NCBI RefSeq assembly: GCF_003660165.1
Contig: NZ_CP032828.1
Span: 785,779 to 849,778 of the forward strand
Reading direction: 5' to 3'
DNA length: 64,000 nt
Source of the DNA: Sphingomonas paeninsulae
GTDB taxonomy: Bacteria > Pseudomonadota > Alphaproteobacteria > Sphingomonadales > Sphingomonadaceae
Every line of letters starts with the position of its first letter. Position 1 is the first letter of the stretch. Below are positions 18,243-27,581 of this stretch, piece after piece. Below the pieces are notes generated by a model that worked only from the letters and a program-made list of their open reading frames with translations, ran no database searches and was not told where the DNA came from. The position numbers and the translations under genes are program-made.

Positions 18243-19658
18243 ATGTTTACGCGCAAAACCGGCCTTGTCTTTGCTGTCGGGCTGACGCTCGCGGGATGCA
18301 ATCTGGCTCCCAAATACGCCCGCCCCGGCTTGCCCGTGCCAGTCCAGTCGCCCACTGGGCCGGCCTATGGCGTGGCGGGCTCGGCCGATGTCGTTTCGGC
18401 GGAAACCGCATGGGAATCCTTCTTTACCGACGATCGCCTGCGCGGGGTCATTCGAACCGCGCTCGCCAACAACCGCGACCTGCGGATCTCGGTTGCCAAT
18501 GTCGAACAGGCGCGCGCCCAATATCGCATCCAGCGGGCGGACCTGTTCCCAACGCTGGCGGGGACGGCCAGCGCGACTTATGCAAAGTCGCCATTTGCCT
18601 CACTCGGGACGCCAGAAACGGCGTCCGGTCGCACCGATATTTATTCGGCGAACCTTGGTATTTCCGCTTGGGAAATCGACCTGTTCGGCCGCATCCGCAA
18701 CCTGACGCGCGCTCAACAGGAACAATATTTTGCGGCTGCCGAAAACCGCAATGCCGCACAGTCCGCCCTCATCGCGGAAACCGCGACCGCGTGGCTGACG
18801 ATGGCGGCCGATCAGGACCGGCTGCAAATCGCGCGCAACACAGAGAAGGCGTTTGGCGAAACGCTAAAGCTGACCGAAGCGCGTTTCCGCATCGGCGTCT
18901 CATCTGAACTCGAAGTCCGTCAGGCGCGCACGACATATGATCAGGCGCGTTCCGACATCGCGAACGCAACCACACTCATCGCGCAGGACCAGAACGCGCT
19001 CAACCTGCTCGCCGGTACGACGCTGTCGGCAGACCTGCTGCCGGGACGTTTGCCGATAACGGGCGCGACACTTGCCAACCTCCCCGCAAACCTGCCGTCT
19101 GAGGTGTTATTGCGCCGTCCCGATGTTGTGTCTGCCGAACATCAACTGATTGCCGCAAATGCCAATATCGGCGCAGCGCGAGCCGCTTTCTTTCCGAACA
19201 TCTCGTTGACCGCGGCCCTCGGCACGATAAGTCTCGGCTTGTCCAACCTGTTTGCCAGTGGCAGCGGGACATGGTCAGTGGCTCCAAGCGTTTCACAGCC
19301 ATTGTTCGACTTCGGCCGCAATCAGGGCAATTTGCGCTATGCCAAAGCAACCCGTGATGCGTTGCTCGCGACTTATGAACGCAGCATCCAGTCGGCGTTT
19401 CGCGAAGTTGGCGATGCACTCGCACGGCGCGGCACGATTACCAGCCAGCTCGAAGCCCAGACATCGTTGCGCGATAATGCGGCCGGTGCCTATCGCCTGG
19501 CCGACTTGCGGTTCCGTGCGGGGATCGACCCTTTCCTCACCACGCTCGATTCACAACGCCAGCTTTACACCGCCGAACAGAGCCTGCTGGCGACTCGGCT
19601 GACGCGCGATACCAATTCTGTCGAACTCTACCGCGCACTGGGCGGCGGCCTGCGATAA
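18243..19658 (+). CDS. RND efflux outer-membrane channel lipoprotein (OprM/NodT type)
   Basis: A 471-residue outer-membrane factor. Lipobox LAGC places the acylated Cys at residue 19, followed by NLAPKYARP, typical of NodT-family members. Two OEP repeats are visible (each with the VSIANVEQAR-like and RPDVVSAEHQLIAANANIG-type helices). The trimer forms the beta-barrel/alpha-tunnel exit duct. It begins 3 bp after the pump gene; the operon ends here. Confidence 0.93.
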   Translation: MFTRKTGLVFAVGLTLAGCNLAPKYARPGLPVPVQSPTGPAYGVAGSADVVSAETAWESFFTDDRLRGVIRTALANNRDLRISVANVEQARAQYRIQRADLFPTLAGTASATYAKSPFASLGTPETASGRTDIYSANLGISAWEIDLFGRIRNLTRAQQEQYFAAAENRNAAQSALIAETATAWLTMAADQDRLQIARNTEKAFGETLKLTEARFRIGVSSELEVRQARTTYDQARSDIANATTLIAQDQNALNLLAGTTLSADLLPGRLPITGATLANLPANLPSEVLLRRPDVVSAEHQLIAANANIGAARAAFFPNISLTAALGTISLGLSNLFASGSGTWSVAPSVSQPLFDFGRNQGNLRYAKATRDALLATYERSIQSAFREVGDALARRGTITSQLEAQTSLRDNAAGAYRLADLRFRAGIDPFLTTLDSQRQLYTAEQSLLATRLTRDTNSVELYRALGGGLR

Positions 19659-19819
19659 CCGGCGCCGTCTTTTAACGCTGCCGGTCACAATGCCGGTGTA
19701 ACGATCTGCCCGGCCCGTTCTTGCGGCTGTCACGGGACGGACTTCGTTGGCACTTGTCGATCCCGCTTGTGCTTTCCAAAATATACGATAGTCTAAAAAA
19801 AAGACTGGAGAGTAAGCCA

Positions 19820-20077
19820 ATGAATACCCTCGATTCTGGATCGTCGGACCAGAGCCTGGTGATACTGCAGAGCCTGATATGTCTGCTGCGCGAGAAGAAT
19901 TTGCTCAGCCGCGCGGACATCGAAGGACTTTGTGAAAAAGTGACGATGCGTGCCACTCAGGCTGAGCGCGATCCGCTTCCTTGTTCGTTAGAGACTGCCC
20001 GCGCTGCCGCAGGCGAAATGGCGCGGATCGGCGAACATATCGGCAAACATTACGGCGGAAAGCATCGGCGCGGCTGA
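19820..20077 (+). CDS. Small hypothetical protein (85 aa)
   Basis: The ATG at 19820 is preceded by GGAG 12 bases upstream, and the frame is well formed: SLVILQSLICLLREKNLLSR, then ADIEGLCEKVTMRA. It has no signal peptide or TM segment and is predicted helical. It stands alone after the pump operon, with the next gene convergent at 20122. I do not recognise a named family; the composition is that of a real protein rather than a shadow frame. Function unknown. Confidence 0.5.
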   Translation: MNTLDSGSSDQSLVILQSLICLLREKNLLSRADIEGLCEKVTMRATQAERDPLPCSLETARAAAGEMARIGEHIGKHYGGKHRRG

Positions 20078-20121
20078 CGATCCGGGGGTCGAGATACTCA
20101 GCCGCCAGAACGCCAAACCCG

Positions 20122-20928
20122 TTAGTCCGCGATATAGACAGGTGGGCGCTTTTCCAGAAACGCCTTCATGCCTTCCTTGAAATTCGGGCTGCGGCTCGTC
20201 AGCACCTGGTTGCGATTTTCAATCGCCATCGCGGATTCGAGACTCGACGCATCGACCGCCATGTTCAGCCCCTCTTTTGTCATCCGCAGGCCCATTGGCG
20301 ACGCGTGGAGCATTTCGTCGATATAGGGCTGCGCTGCCGCCTCCAACTGGTCATCAGGCACCACTTCCGAAACCAGCCCCGTTGCGAGCGCACGCGCGGC
20401 GTGGATGAAACGCCCCGTTAGCATCAGTTCGGATGCGATCGACACACCGACGAGGCGCGGCAGGAAATAGCTGACGCCCATGTCGCACGACGACAGGCCG
20501 ATGCGGATAAAAGCCGCGTTCATCTTTACCGATTCCCCGGCGATGCGGACGTCCGATGCCAATGCAAAGGCGAAACCTCCGCCACAGGCCGGACCGTGAA
20601 TGAGCGAGATGATCGGCTGCGGGCAGCGGCGCATCTTGATGTAAACGTCCGCCAAAAATCCCTGAAAACCGAAACCGCCGCCGAACGGCACTTCGTCTTC
20701 CAGACCATCTTCGCGCTGTTTTATGTCCAAACCTGCACAAAACGCGCGTCCGGCACCGCGCATGACGACAATACGGACGCTTCCGTCGTTATAAAGCCGC
20801 CCGAAATAGTCGTTCAATTCCTCGACCATCTCGATCGAAATCGAATTGAGCGCCTCGGGACGATTGAGCGTAAGCCAATCTACTTGCCCGCGTTTTTCGA
20901 TGGTGATGGTCTCATACGTGCGTGACAT
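20122..20928 (-). CDS. Enoyl-CoA hydratase/isomerase family protein
   Basis: A 268-residue crotonase-fold protein. Oxyanion-hole segments are GRAFCAGLDIKQRE and HGPACGGGFAFALASDVRIA. At the usual catalytic positions it has IGLSSCDMGVSYFLPRLVG rather than the classic Glu pair, with Asp in the second position. This is seen in Delta3,Delta2-enoyl-CoA isomerases and related crotonases, so isomerase or lyase activity is possible. Start chosen at 20928: GGGAG lies 8 bases upstream and homology begins at MSRTYETIT. It is last in a leftward run with the quinone-reductase-like gene (17 bp gap) and the SDR. Confidence 0.82.
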   Translation of the reverse strand: MSRTYETITIEKRGQVDWLTLNRPEALNSISIEMVEELNDYFGRLYNDGSVRIVVMRGAGRAFCAGLDIKQREDGLEDEVPFGGGFGFQGFLADVYIKMRRCPQPIISLIHGPACGGGFAFALASDVRIAGESVKMNAAFIRIGLSSCDMGVSYFLPRLVGVSIASELMLTGRFIHAARALATGLVSEVVPDDQLEAAAQPYIDEMLHASPMGLRMTKEGLNMAVDASSLESAMAIENRNQVLTSRSPNFKEGMKAFLEKRPPVYIAD

Positions 20929-20945
20929 TGCGGAACTCTCCCGAT

Positions 20946-21952
20946 TCAAATCTCGACGGTAATCTTGCCAAAGTGTGTGCCACTTTCCTGATGACGGAAC
21001 GCGGCGGCCAGGTCGGCGAGCGGAAACGCGCGATCGAGGACGGGCCGGATGCCGGTCGCGTTGATTGCGGCGATCAGGTCGATTTGATGGCGACGACTGC
21101 CGACCGTAAGGCCTTGAACACGCAACTCTTTTTGCATCAGCATCGCCGTCGTGACCGGACTGCGATATCCGCTAAGAACGCCGATCATGGCGATGTGCCC
21201 ACCCGATCGCGCGGCAACCATCGACTGATCGAGCGTCCCCGACCCTCCGATTTCCACCACATGATCGACCCCGACACCCCCCGTTACCGCCAGCACTCCC
21301 TTGCCCCATTTCTCTTGAGTCCGGTAATTGATCAGATGGTCCGCCCCGAGTGCTTTCAGTCGTTCCAGCTTTTCGTCCGATGATGACGTCGCCACCACCG
21401 TCGCCCCCATCGCCTTGGCAATCTGGAGCGCAAAGATCGAGACGCCACCCGTACCCTGAACAAGCACCGTGTCGCCTGCCTTCAAGTGACCGTCGACAAC
21501 CAGAGCACGCCAGGCGGTTACCCCCGCACAGGTCAGCGTCGCCGCTTCGGCATGGCTGTAACCGTTCGGCGCGTGCGTGAAATAAGCGGTGGAAAGGACG
21601 ACGTCCTCGCGCGCATAACCATCGACACCATCACCCGGAACTGCGTCGAAGCCTGAACCCCGTCGCTGTCCATCCACCCAGTTTGGGAAGAAGGTCGAGA
21701 CGACTGCATCCCCGACCGCAAAGTCTGTGACCCCGCGCCGATCGCCACCACTTCGCCGGCGCCATCGGACATGGGCACGCGGTTGTCCGCCGTAGCGATG
21801 GCACCGGTGACAACGGCATAGTCATGATAGTTCAGCGAGCTTGCCCGGATCCTTACCCGAATTTCACCTGGACCAGGTGTGCCTGAGTCCGGCATATCGA
21901 CCAGCGTCAGACTATCGAGGGTTGCAGGCAACCGAACTTGAATCGCTTTCAT
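20946..21952 (-). pseudogene. Zinc-independent MDR/quinone oxidoreductase with one -1 frameshift
   Basis: The N-terminal half (MKAIQVRLPATLDSLTLVDM, GEIRVRIRASSLNYHDYAVV) and the C-terminal half (HLKAGDTVLVQGTGGVSIFA, GADHLINYRT) are in different frames. They join at the C-run 21731-21734 (expected V-T-D-F-A-V-G-D after GAG). Adding one base restores a 335-residue medium-chain reductase of normal length, with the NADPH-binding VQGTGGVSIFALQIAKAMGA. It is either a recent pseudogene or a sequencing error in a working NADPH:quinone or enoyl reductase. Confidence 0.75.
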
Positions 21953-21977
21953 CGCAGGCTCCTTGAAGGTGGAATGG

Positions 21978-22769
21978 TCAGGCGAGGCCGGATTCTAAAC
22001 TCGTTCGACTGGCATCACCGAGTTGCGAACCGCCATCGCAGTCGAGGATCGTGCCGGTGAAATAGGCCGCCGATTCACTGCTGAGGAAGACTGCTGCCTC
22101 GGCCACTTCCTCAATCTCGCCCCAGCGCTTCAACGGAATGCGCTCAAAATAGGTGTCATGATCGTCTGTATTGGGCGCGAGGCGTGCCATGCCTTCGGTT
22201 CCCGAAATTGGCCCCGGCGAGATGCCGTTGACGCGCACATCCGGACCCCATTCCATCGCAAGCACGCGCACCATCTGGTTGATTCCGGCCTTGGCGGCAC
22301 AAGCGTGGACCTGCAATGGCTTGGCATTGACCGCTTGTCCGGCAGTAATCGCGATCAGCGATGCGCCGGGTTTGTTGAGTAGATCGTGACACCCGCGGAA
22401 CACATTGAATGTGCCGATCAGATCGATGTCCACGACGGTTTTGAAGCCGTTGGCCGACATACCGAGTGCTGGCGCAAGAAAATTGCCCGCTGCTCCCGAC
22501 ACGACGACATCGAATGCACCATTCTTTTCGGCGGCTTGCTCCATTGCGGCGCGAAGTGCGGCATAGTCGCGCACATCGGCGGTCAGGCCGAGGGCGTCGT
22601 GACCGATATCGGCAGCGGCGAACGCCGCTTTCTCAGGGTTGCGACCGAGGACTGCGACCTTTGCGCCCAAATCGGCGAACCGTTTGGCAATGCCAAGATT
22701 GATGCCGCTGGTACCGCCAGCGACAAACACGCTCTTACCTTGGAACAAACCGTCTCTGAATGCACTCAT
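21978..22769 (-). CDS. SDR oxidoreductase, 2,4-dienoyl-CoA reductase type
   Basis: A 263-residue SDR with AGGTSGINLGIA as cofactor loop and SGAAGNF (dienoyl-reductase signature). The active site reads HACAAKAGINQM with no Tyr in the Y-x3-K position, as in the gene at 8411. This is the pattern of 2,4-dienoyl-CoA reductases. Start chosen at 22769 (MSAFRDGLF), with AAGAGG about 9 bases upstream; a longer frame exists upstream but would overlap the divergent TetR promoter. First gene of a leftward three-gene operon. Confidence 0.75.
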   Translation of the reverse strand: MSAFRDGLFQGKSVFVAGGTSGINLGIAKRFADLGAKVAVLGRNPEKAAFAAADIGHDALGLTADVRDYAALRAAMEQAAEKNGAFDVVVSGAAGNFLAPALGMSANGFKTVVDIDLIGTFNVFRGCHDLLNKPGASLIAITAGQAVNAKPLQVHACAAKAGINQMVRVLAMEWGPDVRVNGISPGPISGTEGMARLAPNTDDHDTYFERIPLKRWGEIEEVAEAAVFLSSESAAYFTGTILDCDGGSQLGDASRTSLESGLA

Positions 22770-22823
22770 ATGCCAAGCCTCTTCATCTAGATACCATACC
22801 AAACCGTTGGGGGCTTGCATACC

Positions 22824-22834
22824 GAACACTGTTC
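22824..22834. promoter_or_regulatory. Short palindrome GAACA-C-TGTTC in a divergent promoter
   Basis: An 11-bp perfect dyad 14 bp before the TetR start (22849) and 54 bp before the divergent SDR start (22769). Position fits autorepression by the TetR protein; the short length makes chance possible. Confidence 0.35.
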
Positions 22835-22848
22835 ACTATTCAAGAGCC

Positions 22849-23454
22849 ATGGCACTTTTGCTCACCGAAACACAGGTTCAGGACGTTCGCGACCGTATCC
22901 GCACGGTGGCGGAACGGCAGTTCGCCGCACGCGGTCTGGTTGCCACTTCATTGCGTTCTATCGCTGCCGAATTGGGCTGGGCTCCCGCTTCGCTCTATCG
23001 CTATTTCCGTAACAAAGACGAATTGGTGGCGACGACGCGAGCCGCTGCGCACGATCGTTTTTCACAGCGGATCGAGACGGCTTATGCACAGCCCGGCAAT
23101 CTGTGGGACCGATCCCGCGCGCTCGGCGAGGCTTATGTCGATTTCGCGTTCGAGGAACCTGCCGCTTATCAGTTGATCTTTGCGCTGGAACAGGCCGACG
23201 GCTGCAAACCCGCCGAATTGCGCGCCGCCGAAGAAAGATCGCGGCGGACGTTGACAGGGTATCTGGAGGACATGGTTGCTGCAGGTCTGCTGGAGGGCGA
23301 TCCCGCACTGCTCGGCCATGTCTATTGGTCCGCAATTCACGGCCTGATCGTGCTTCAGATGGCGGGCAAACTGAAGCCTAGCTTGCCGTTCGATACAATT
23401 CGGCATGAGATTACGCGGTTGCTGACGCGCGGCGCGCTCCCCGCACCCCGCTAG
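22849..23454 (+). CDS. TetR-family transcriptional regulator
   Basis: A 201-residue TetR protein: RIRTVAERQFAARGLVATSL, then AAELGWAPASLYRYFRNKDE as the helix-turn-helix (about 35-55). The C-terminal domain includes FAFEEPAAYQLIFAL and YWSAIHGLIVL, the TetR_C_33-like end. The ATG at 22849 keeps the head intact. It diverges from the SDR/reductase/hydratase operon and is followed 80 bp later by another hydratase gene, so it probably controls these beta-oxidation genes in response to an acyl-CoA. Confidence 0.85.
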   Translation: MALLLTETQVQDVRDRIRTVAERQFAARGLVATSLRSIAAELGWAPASLYRYFRNKDELVATTRAAAHDRFSQRIETAYAQPGNLWDRSRALGEAYVDFAFEEPAAYQLIFALEQADGCKPAELRAAEERSRRTLTGYLEDMVAAGLLEGDPALLGHVYWSAIHGLIVLQMAGKLKPSLPFDTIRHEITRLLTRGALPAPR

Positions 23455-23534
23455 GCTCTTCCGCGACCGGGCGAGTGGACGCTGCCAGTCGCACCCGATA
23501 GTCCGTTTAACCAACAAGTACCCGTGGAGAAGGC

Positions 23535-24281
23535 ATGACAGAAGAAACCCCACCGCTCGTTCTGCGCGACGATGCAGGCGGCGTGACAACGCTGACGCTT
23601 AACCGGCCCGAAAAGCGCAATGCGCTGAACGTCGATTTGTTTGTGGCGCTGGACGCGCACCTTTCGGCGATCGAGCAGGAAACCGATACGGTCGGGGTCG
23701 TCGTCTTGCGTGCCAATGGGCCAGTATTTTCCGCTGGGGCGGATCTGGGCAAGCAACAGCGCGCACCGGTTAAGAACTTTCAGGGGCTCACGATCGAGCG
23801 TTTGGCCAATCTGCCGCAGCCGGTGATCGCTGCCGTCCATGGCCCTTGTTTTACTGGTGGGCTGGAACTGGTGCTTGCTGCCGACATCATCGTCGCCGCC
23901 GAATCCGCGCGGTTTGCCGACACCCATGCCAAATGGGGTCTGGTGCCGGGCTGGGGCATGAGCCAGCGACTGCCGCGTCGCGTCGGCGTGTTCAGGGCGC
24001 GCGAGATGATGTTTACGACACGCGCGATCGACGGACGGACTGCCGAACAGATCGGACTGGCCAATCTGTGTGTCGCCGATGACGCATTCGAAGCTGAACT
24101 GGCATCGTTGGTGGCGGATATCGTCGGGCTGTCATGGCACAGCCATCGCGGCAACAAGCGCCTGTCGATCGAGACGGCGGGCATGGAGCTTGCCCAGGGC
24201 CTTGCTCATGAAAGCTATCGCGGGCCGGGCATAGCGCCCGATTTTGCCGAGCGTGTCGGATCGACCTTCGGCAAGCGCTGA
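23535..24281 (+). CDS. Enoyl-CoA hydratase/isomerase family protein
   Basis: A 248-residue crotonase-fold protein with NGPVFSAGADLGKQQRA and HGPCFTGGLELVLAADIIVA (oxyanion hole; second segment has T-G-G rather than G-G-G). THAKWGLVPGWGMSQRLPRR holds the active-site region, but Lys/Trp replace the classic Glu, so hydratase activity is uncertain. It lacks the last ~10 residues of longer homologues. GGAGAAGG precedes the ATG. Standalone between TetR and the ligase operon. Confidence 0.82.
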   Translation: MTEETPPLVLRDDAGGVTTLTLNRPEKRNALNVDLFVALDAHLSAIEQETDTVGVVVLRANGPVFSAGADLGKQQRAPVKNFQGLTIERLANLPQPVIAAVHGPCFTGGLELVLAADIIVAAESARFADTHAKWGLVPGWGMSQRLPRRVGVFRAREMMFTTRAIDGRTAEQIGLANLCVADDAFEAELASLVADIVGLSWHSHRGNKRLSIETAGMELAQGLAHESYRGPGIAPDFAERVGSTFGKR

Positions 24282-24326
24282 GCGTGACGCCAGTTCCCGT
24301 CCATTGACGTAAGGGCGCACCTGTTG

Positions 24327-24344
24327 GACTTAGCTATATAAGTC
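24327..24344. promoter_or_regulatory. Inverted repeat GACTTA-GCTATA-TAAGTC upstream of the ligase operon
   Basis: A perfect 6-bp inverted repeat with a 6-bp spacer in the 157-bp gap before the two ligase genes. The gap has no other feature. It could be the operator of the ligase operon; the binding protein is not known (the nearby GntR and TetR genes are candidates). Confidence 0.35.
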
Positions 24345-24438
24345 AGGCTCCCTTGTCTGAGTCGCCTATTCGCGCATCCGACTGGCGGGTATGATAACAG
24401 GTCGAGAATATCGGCCAATATAAACGGAGAGCCAATCG

Positions 24439-26004
24439 GTGTCGCTTCTAACCTTCGCTCGGAACACGCCGGATAAGCCTGCCTTGATCGCCGCCGAGAG
24501 CGGGGAAGCTACTGATTTCCGGCGACTGAACGAGGAATCGATGCGCCTTTCGCGCGTATTGCGTCGATCATTGGATGAGGGCGCGCGCGTTGCCCTGCTG
24601 ATGGAAAACACTCCCGCCGTTTATGTCGCGGCGTGGGCGTGTCGAAGGTCGGCGCTTCGACTGGTGCCGGTGAATTGGCATTTGAGCCGCGACGAGGCCA
24701 TTTATATCGTGACAAACAGCGACGCCGAGGCGCTGATTGTGTCGCCCGGCATGTCCGAACTCGCTCTCGAAATCGCGAAGGCGATCCCTGAATTGAAGGT
24801 TCTGCTGACATCGGGCGACGCGTTCGGATCGTTTTCCAGCGTCGATGCGGCGATCGCTGCTGAGCCGATTGAACCGTTCGGGATCGAAACCGAAGGCAGT
24901 TATATGTTCTATTCCTCGGGAACGACGGGCCAGCCCAAGGGGATTTTGCGCTCCCTGTCCGGAGAATCATTCAATACGCAATCGCGCATCGAAACGATGA
25001 TGGCAGGGCTTTTCCAGTTCGACGATAACGCCGTATTTTACTCCCCCGCTCCGCTATATCACGCCGCGCCGCTTGCATGGTCGATCGGTTCGCAAGTGCT
25101 GGGCGGGACCACGATCGTGCCTCACAGGTTCGACGCTGAGGCGACGCTGGCGCATATCGAACGTTACCGGGTTACCAATGCCCAGTTCGTGCCGACGCAT
25201 TTCGTCAGGATGCTGCAACTGCCCGAAGAGGTGCGGGCGAAATACGACGTTTCCAGCTTGCGCATGGTCGTGCACGCGGCGGCCCCCTGTCCTGTCGACG
25301 TCAAGGAAAAGATGCTCGAATGGTTCGGGCCGGTGATCTACGAATTCTACGGGTTGAGCGAAGGCGGTGGCTTTACCATCATCCGGCCCGAGGAGTGGGT
25401 GGCGCGCAAAGGCACCGTGGGACGTTCGGTTACGGGGCCAATCCATGTAATCGACGACGCTGGCAATGAACTGCCGCGTGGCGAAGTCGGCCATTTGATG
25501 TTCGAAAACCCCGAGCGCTTCGAATATCACAAGGAGCCCGGCAAGACCGCTGAGTTCTTTGACGCGCGGGGCTGGTCGCGTCCCGGCGATATGGGCTGGA
25601 TGGACGAGGATGGCTATTTGTTCCTCGCCGACCGGTCGAGCAACATGATCATTTCGGGCGGCGTAAATATTTATCCGCAAGAAGCCGAGGCGGTGCTGAC
25701 ACTCCATCCCGCGATCCGCGACGTGGCCGTGATCGGCATACCTGATAAGGAATTCGGTGAAGCTGTGAAGGCGGTGGTCGAGCTGATGCCCGGCGTCGTG
25801 GCCGACAATGCGCTGGCAGACGAACTGATCGAATATTGTCGTGCCCGGTTGTCGAAATTCAAATGTCCCAAGACAGTGGATTTCACCGATGTGATCCCGC
25901 GCCTGCCGACTGGCAAGCTGTTGAAGCGAGAGCTGCGCAAACGCTATTGGGGCGATGGTCCGAACCAGATCATGGCGTCCACAACGCCAGAGTCGGCCGT
26001 ATGA
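24439..26004 (+). CDS. Acyl-CoA synthetase (AMP-forming ligase)
   Basis: A 521-residue member of the ANL superfamily that activates a carboxylic acid with ATP and CoA. P-loop MFYSSGTTGQPKGILRS (about 155-171), A5-type YEFYGLSEGGG, the hinge WSRPGDMGWMDEDGYLFLADR and the C-terminal catalytic Lys in LPTGKLLKRELRKRYW are all intact. The A5 segment YGLSEGG suits bulky or ring-bearing substrates rather than acetate. GTG start at 24439 with GGAG 10 bases upstream. Its stop overlaps the next ligase start (ATGA). Confidence 0.88.
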   Translation: MSLLTFARNTPDKPALIAAESGEATDFRRLNEESMRLSRVLRRSLDEGARVALLMENTPAVYVAAWACRRSALRLVPVNWHLSRDEAIYIVTNSDAEALIVSPGMSELALEIAKAIPELKVLLTSGDAFGSFSSVDAAIAAEPIEPFGIETEGSYMFYSSGTTGQPKGILRSLSGESFNTQSRIETMMAGLFQFDDNAVFYSPAPLYHAAPLAWSIGSQVLGGTTIVPHRFDAEATLAHIERYRVTNAQFVPTHFVRMLQLPEEVRAKYDVSSLRMVVHAAAPCPVDVKEKMLEWFGPVIYEFYGLSEGGGFTIIRPEEWVARKGTVGRSVTGPIHVIDDAGNELPRGEVGHLMFENPERFEYHKEPGKTAEFFDARGWSRPGDMGWMDEDGYLFLADRSSNMIISGGVNIYPQEAEAVLTLHPAIRDVAVIGIPDKEFGEAVKAVVELMPGVVADNALADELIEYCRARLSKFKCPKTVDFTDVIPRLPTGKLLKRELRKRYWGDGPNQIMASTTPESAV

Positions 26005-27575
26005 GCGAGGCCAATATGCTGACGCCAGAGATGACACACGGATCGACACTTGCGGGATTCATACGCACGGCCATGCGACGCTGGCCCGATCGCGAAGCGC
26101 TGGTCGGGGGCGGCGTGCGCTGGACCTATGCCGAATTGGGCGCGGAGGCAAACCGGTTTGCGCGCTATTTCAGGAACTGCGGGCTGAAGCGGGGCGATGC
26201 TGTTGCATTGCTATCGGGGAACACGTCGGCCGTCATTGCCGCGACGCAGGCGGTTCAGATTCTGGGACTGCGCTACACGCCGTTGCACCCAATGGGATCG
26301 GAGGACGATCATGCTTTTGTGATCGAAGATGCCGGGATCACGACCCTAATGGTCGATGCCGATGCTCATGCGGTACGGGGTCGGACGCTAAAGGCTCGGA
26401 TGGGGCTGAAGCGCGTCCTGACATTCGGGCCGAGCGACTTCGGTGACGATCTGGTGGCAGGCGCGGCTTCCTTCGACGGCAGCGACGTACCGATCGAGGC
26501 GCAGCCGGAGGACATCACCAGTCTGAATTATACCGGTGGAACGACCGGGCGGCCAAAGGGCGTGGTCCATCGTCATCGCTCGACGGTCGCGATGATGACG
26601 CAGGAACTGGCTTTCTGGGAATGGCCGCAGGATGTACGCTTCCTTGTCGCCACACCGCTCAGCCACGCGGCGGGTGCAATGATGACGCCGACGCTGGTCA
26701 AGGGCGGCACGTTCGTCTTCCTGAAAGGGTTCGACCCGGCGGAATACCTTGCAACCATCGCCCGCGAACGGATCACCGCGACGTTTATGGTGCCGACGAT
26801 GCTGTACGCGCTGCTCGATTATCCCGGCATCGCCGATGCCGACCTGTCGAGTTTGGAAATGCTGATCTATGGCGCGGCACCCGCATCGCCCGCGCGACTG
26901 GAACAGGCGATCAAGGTTTTCGGGCCAATCCTGTGTCAGCTTTATGGGCAGTCGGAAGCGCCGCAAACAATCTCCTATCTCGCCAAAGCCGATCATCTGA
27001 TCGCTGGCAGGCTTGGTTCGTGCGGGTTGCCGGTGCCATGCAATCAGGTGCGCCTGATTACGCCGGACGGTCGCGATGCGGACCAGGACGAGCCCGGCGA
27101 AATCTGCTTTCGCGGACCAACGATCATGGAAGGTTACTGGAGCCGTCCCGAAGAAAGCGCCGCAGCATTTCGCGATGGCTGGTTGCGCACCGGCGATATC
27201 GCACGGCGGGATGCCGACGGGTATCTGCACATCGTCGATCGCAGCAAGGACATGATTATCACCGGCGGCTTCAATGTGTACCCGCGTGAGATCGAGGACT
27301 GCCTGGCCCAGCATCCCGCCGTCGCGATGTGCGCCGTGGTTGGTGTCCCCGATGACAAATGGGGTGAGGCCGTGAAAGCAGTTGTGGTGTTGAAGTCAGG
27401 TGCGATGGTCAGTGGTGAGGAACTGGTAACCGCTGTTCGCACGGCGAAGGGCGTGCATTATGCGCCGAAAATTATCGAATTTGTCGAGAGCCTTCCGCAT
27501 ACCGCTGTTGGGAAGCTCGATCGTAAAGCAATCCGAGCTATGAGCTGGCAAGGACAGGAACGGCTCGTTGGGTAG
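26001..27575 (+). CDS. Acyl-CoA synthetase (AMP-forming ligase)
   Basis: A 524-residue ANL-superfamily ligase. P-loop LNYTGGTTGRPKGVVHRH (about 175-192), A5 CQLYGQSEAPQTI, hinge LRTGDIARRDADGYLHIVDR and catalytic Lys in TAVGKLDRKAIRAM are present. It resembles FadD3-type ligases, but the substrate is not predictable. The ATG at 26001 overlaps the previous stop, so the two ligases are translationally coupled, perhaps acting on related acids or successive side chains. It is convergent with the GntR gene (6-bp gap). Confidence 0.88.
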   Translation: MSEANMLTPEMTHGSTLAGFIRTAMRRWPDREALVGGGVRWTYAELGAEANRFARYFRNCGLKRGDAVALLSGNTSAVIAATQAVQILGLRYTPLHPMGSEDDHAFVIEDAGITTLMVDADAHAVRGRTLKARMGLKRVLTFGPSDFGDDLVAGAASFDGSDVPIEAQPEDITSLNYTGGTTGRPKGVVHRHRSTVAMMTQELAFWEWPQDVRFLVATPLSHAAGAMMTPTLVKGGTFVFLKGFDPAEYLATIARERITATFMVPTMLYALLDYPGIADADLSSLEMLIYGAAPASPARLEQAIKVFGPILCQLYGQSEAPQTISYLAKADHLIAGRLGSCGLPVPCNQVRLITPDGRDADQDEPGEICFRGPTIMEGYWSRPEESAAAFRDGWLRTGDIARRDADGYLHIVDRSKDMIITGGFNVYPREIEDCLAQHPAVAMCAVVGVPDDKWGEAVKAVVVLKSGAMVSGEELVTAVRTAKGVHYAPKIIEFVESLPHTAVGKLDRKAIRAMSWQGQERLVG

Positions 27576-27581
27576 CGATGA

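Noticed and set aside
25054..26049. 331-residue antisense frame inside the first ligase gene
   Set aside because: The sense frame has full ligase motifs; the antisense protein has the His/Arg/Pro-rich composition of a shadow frame.
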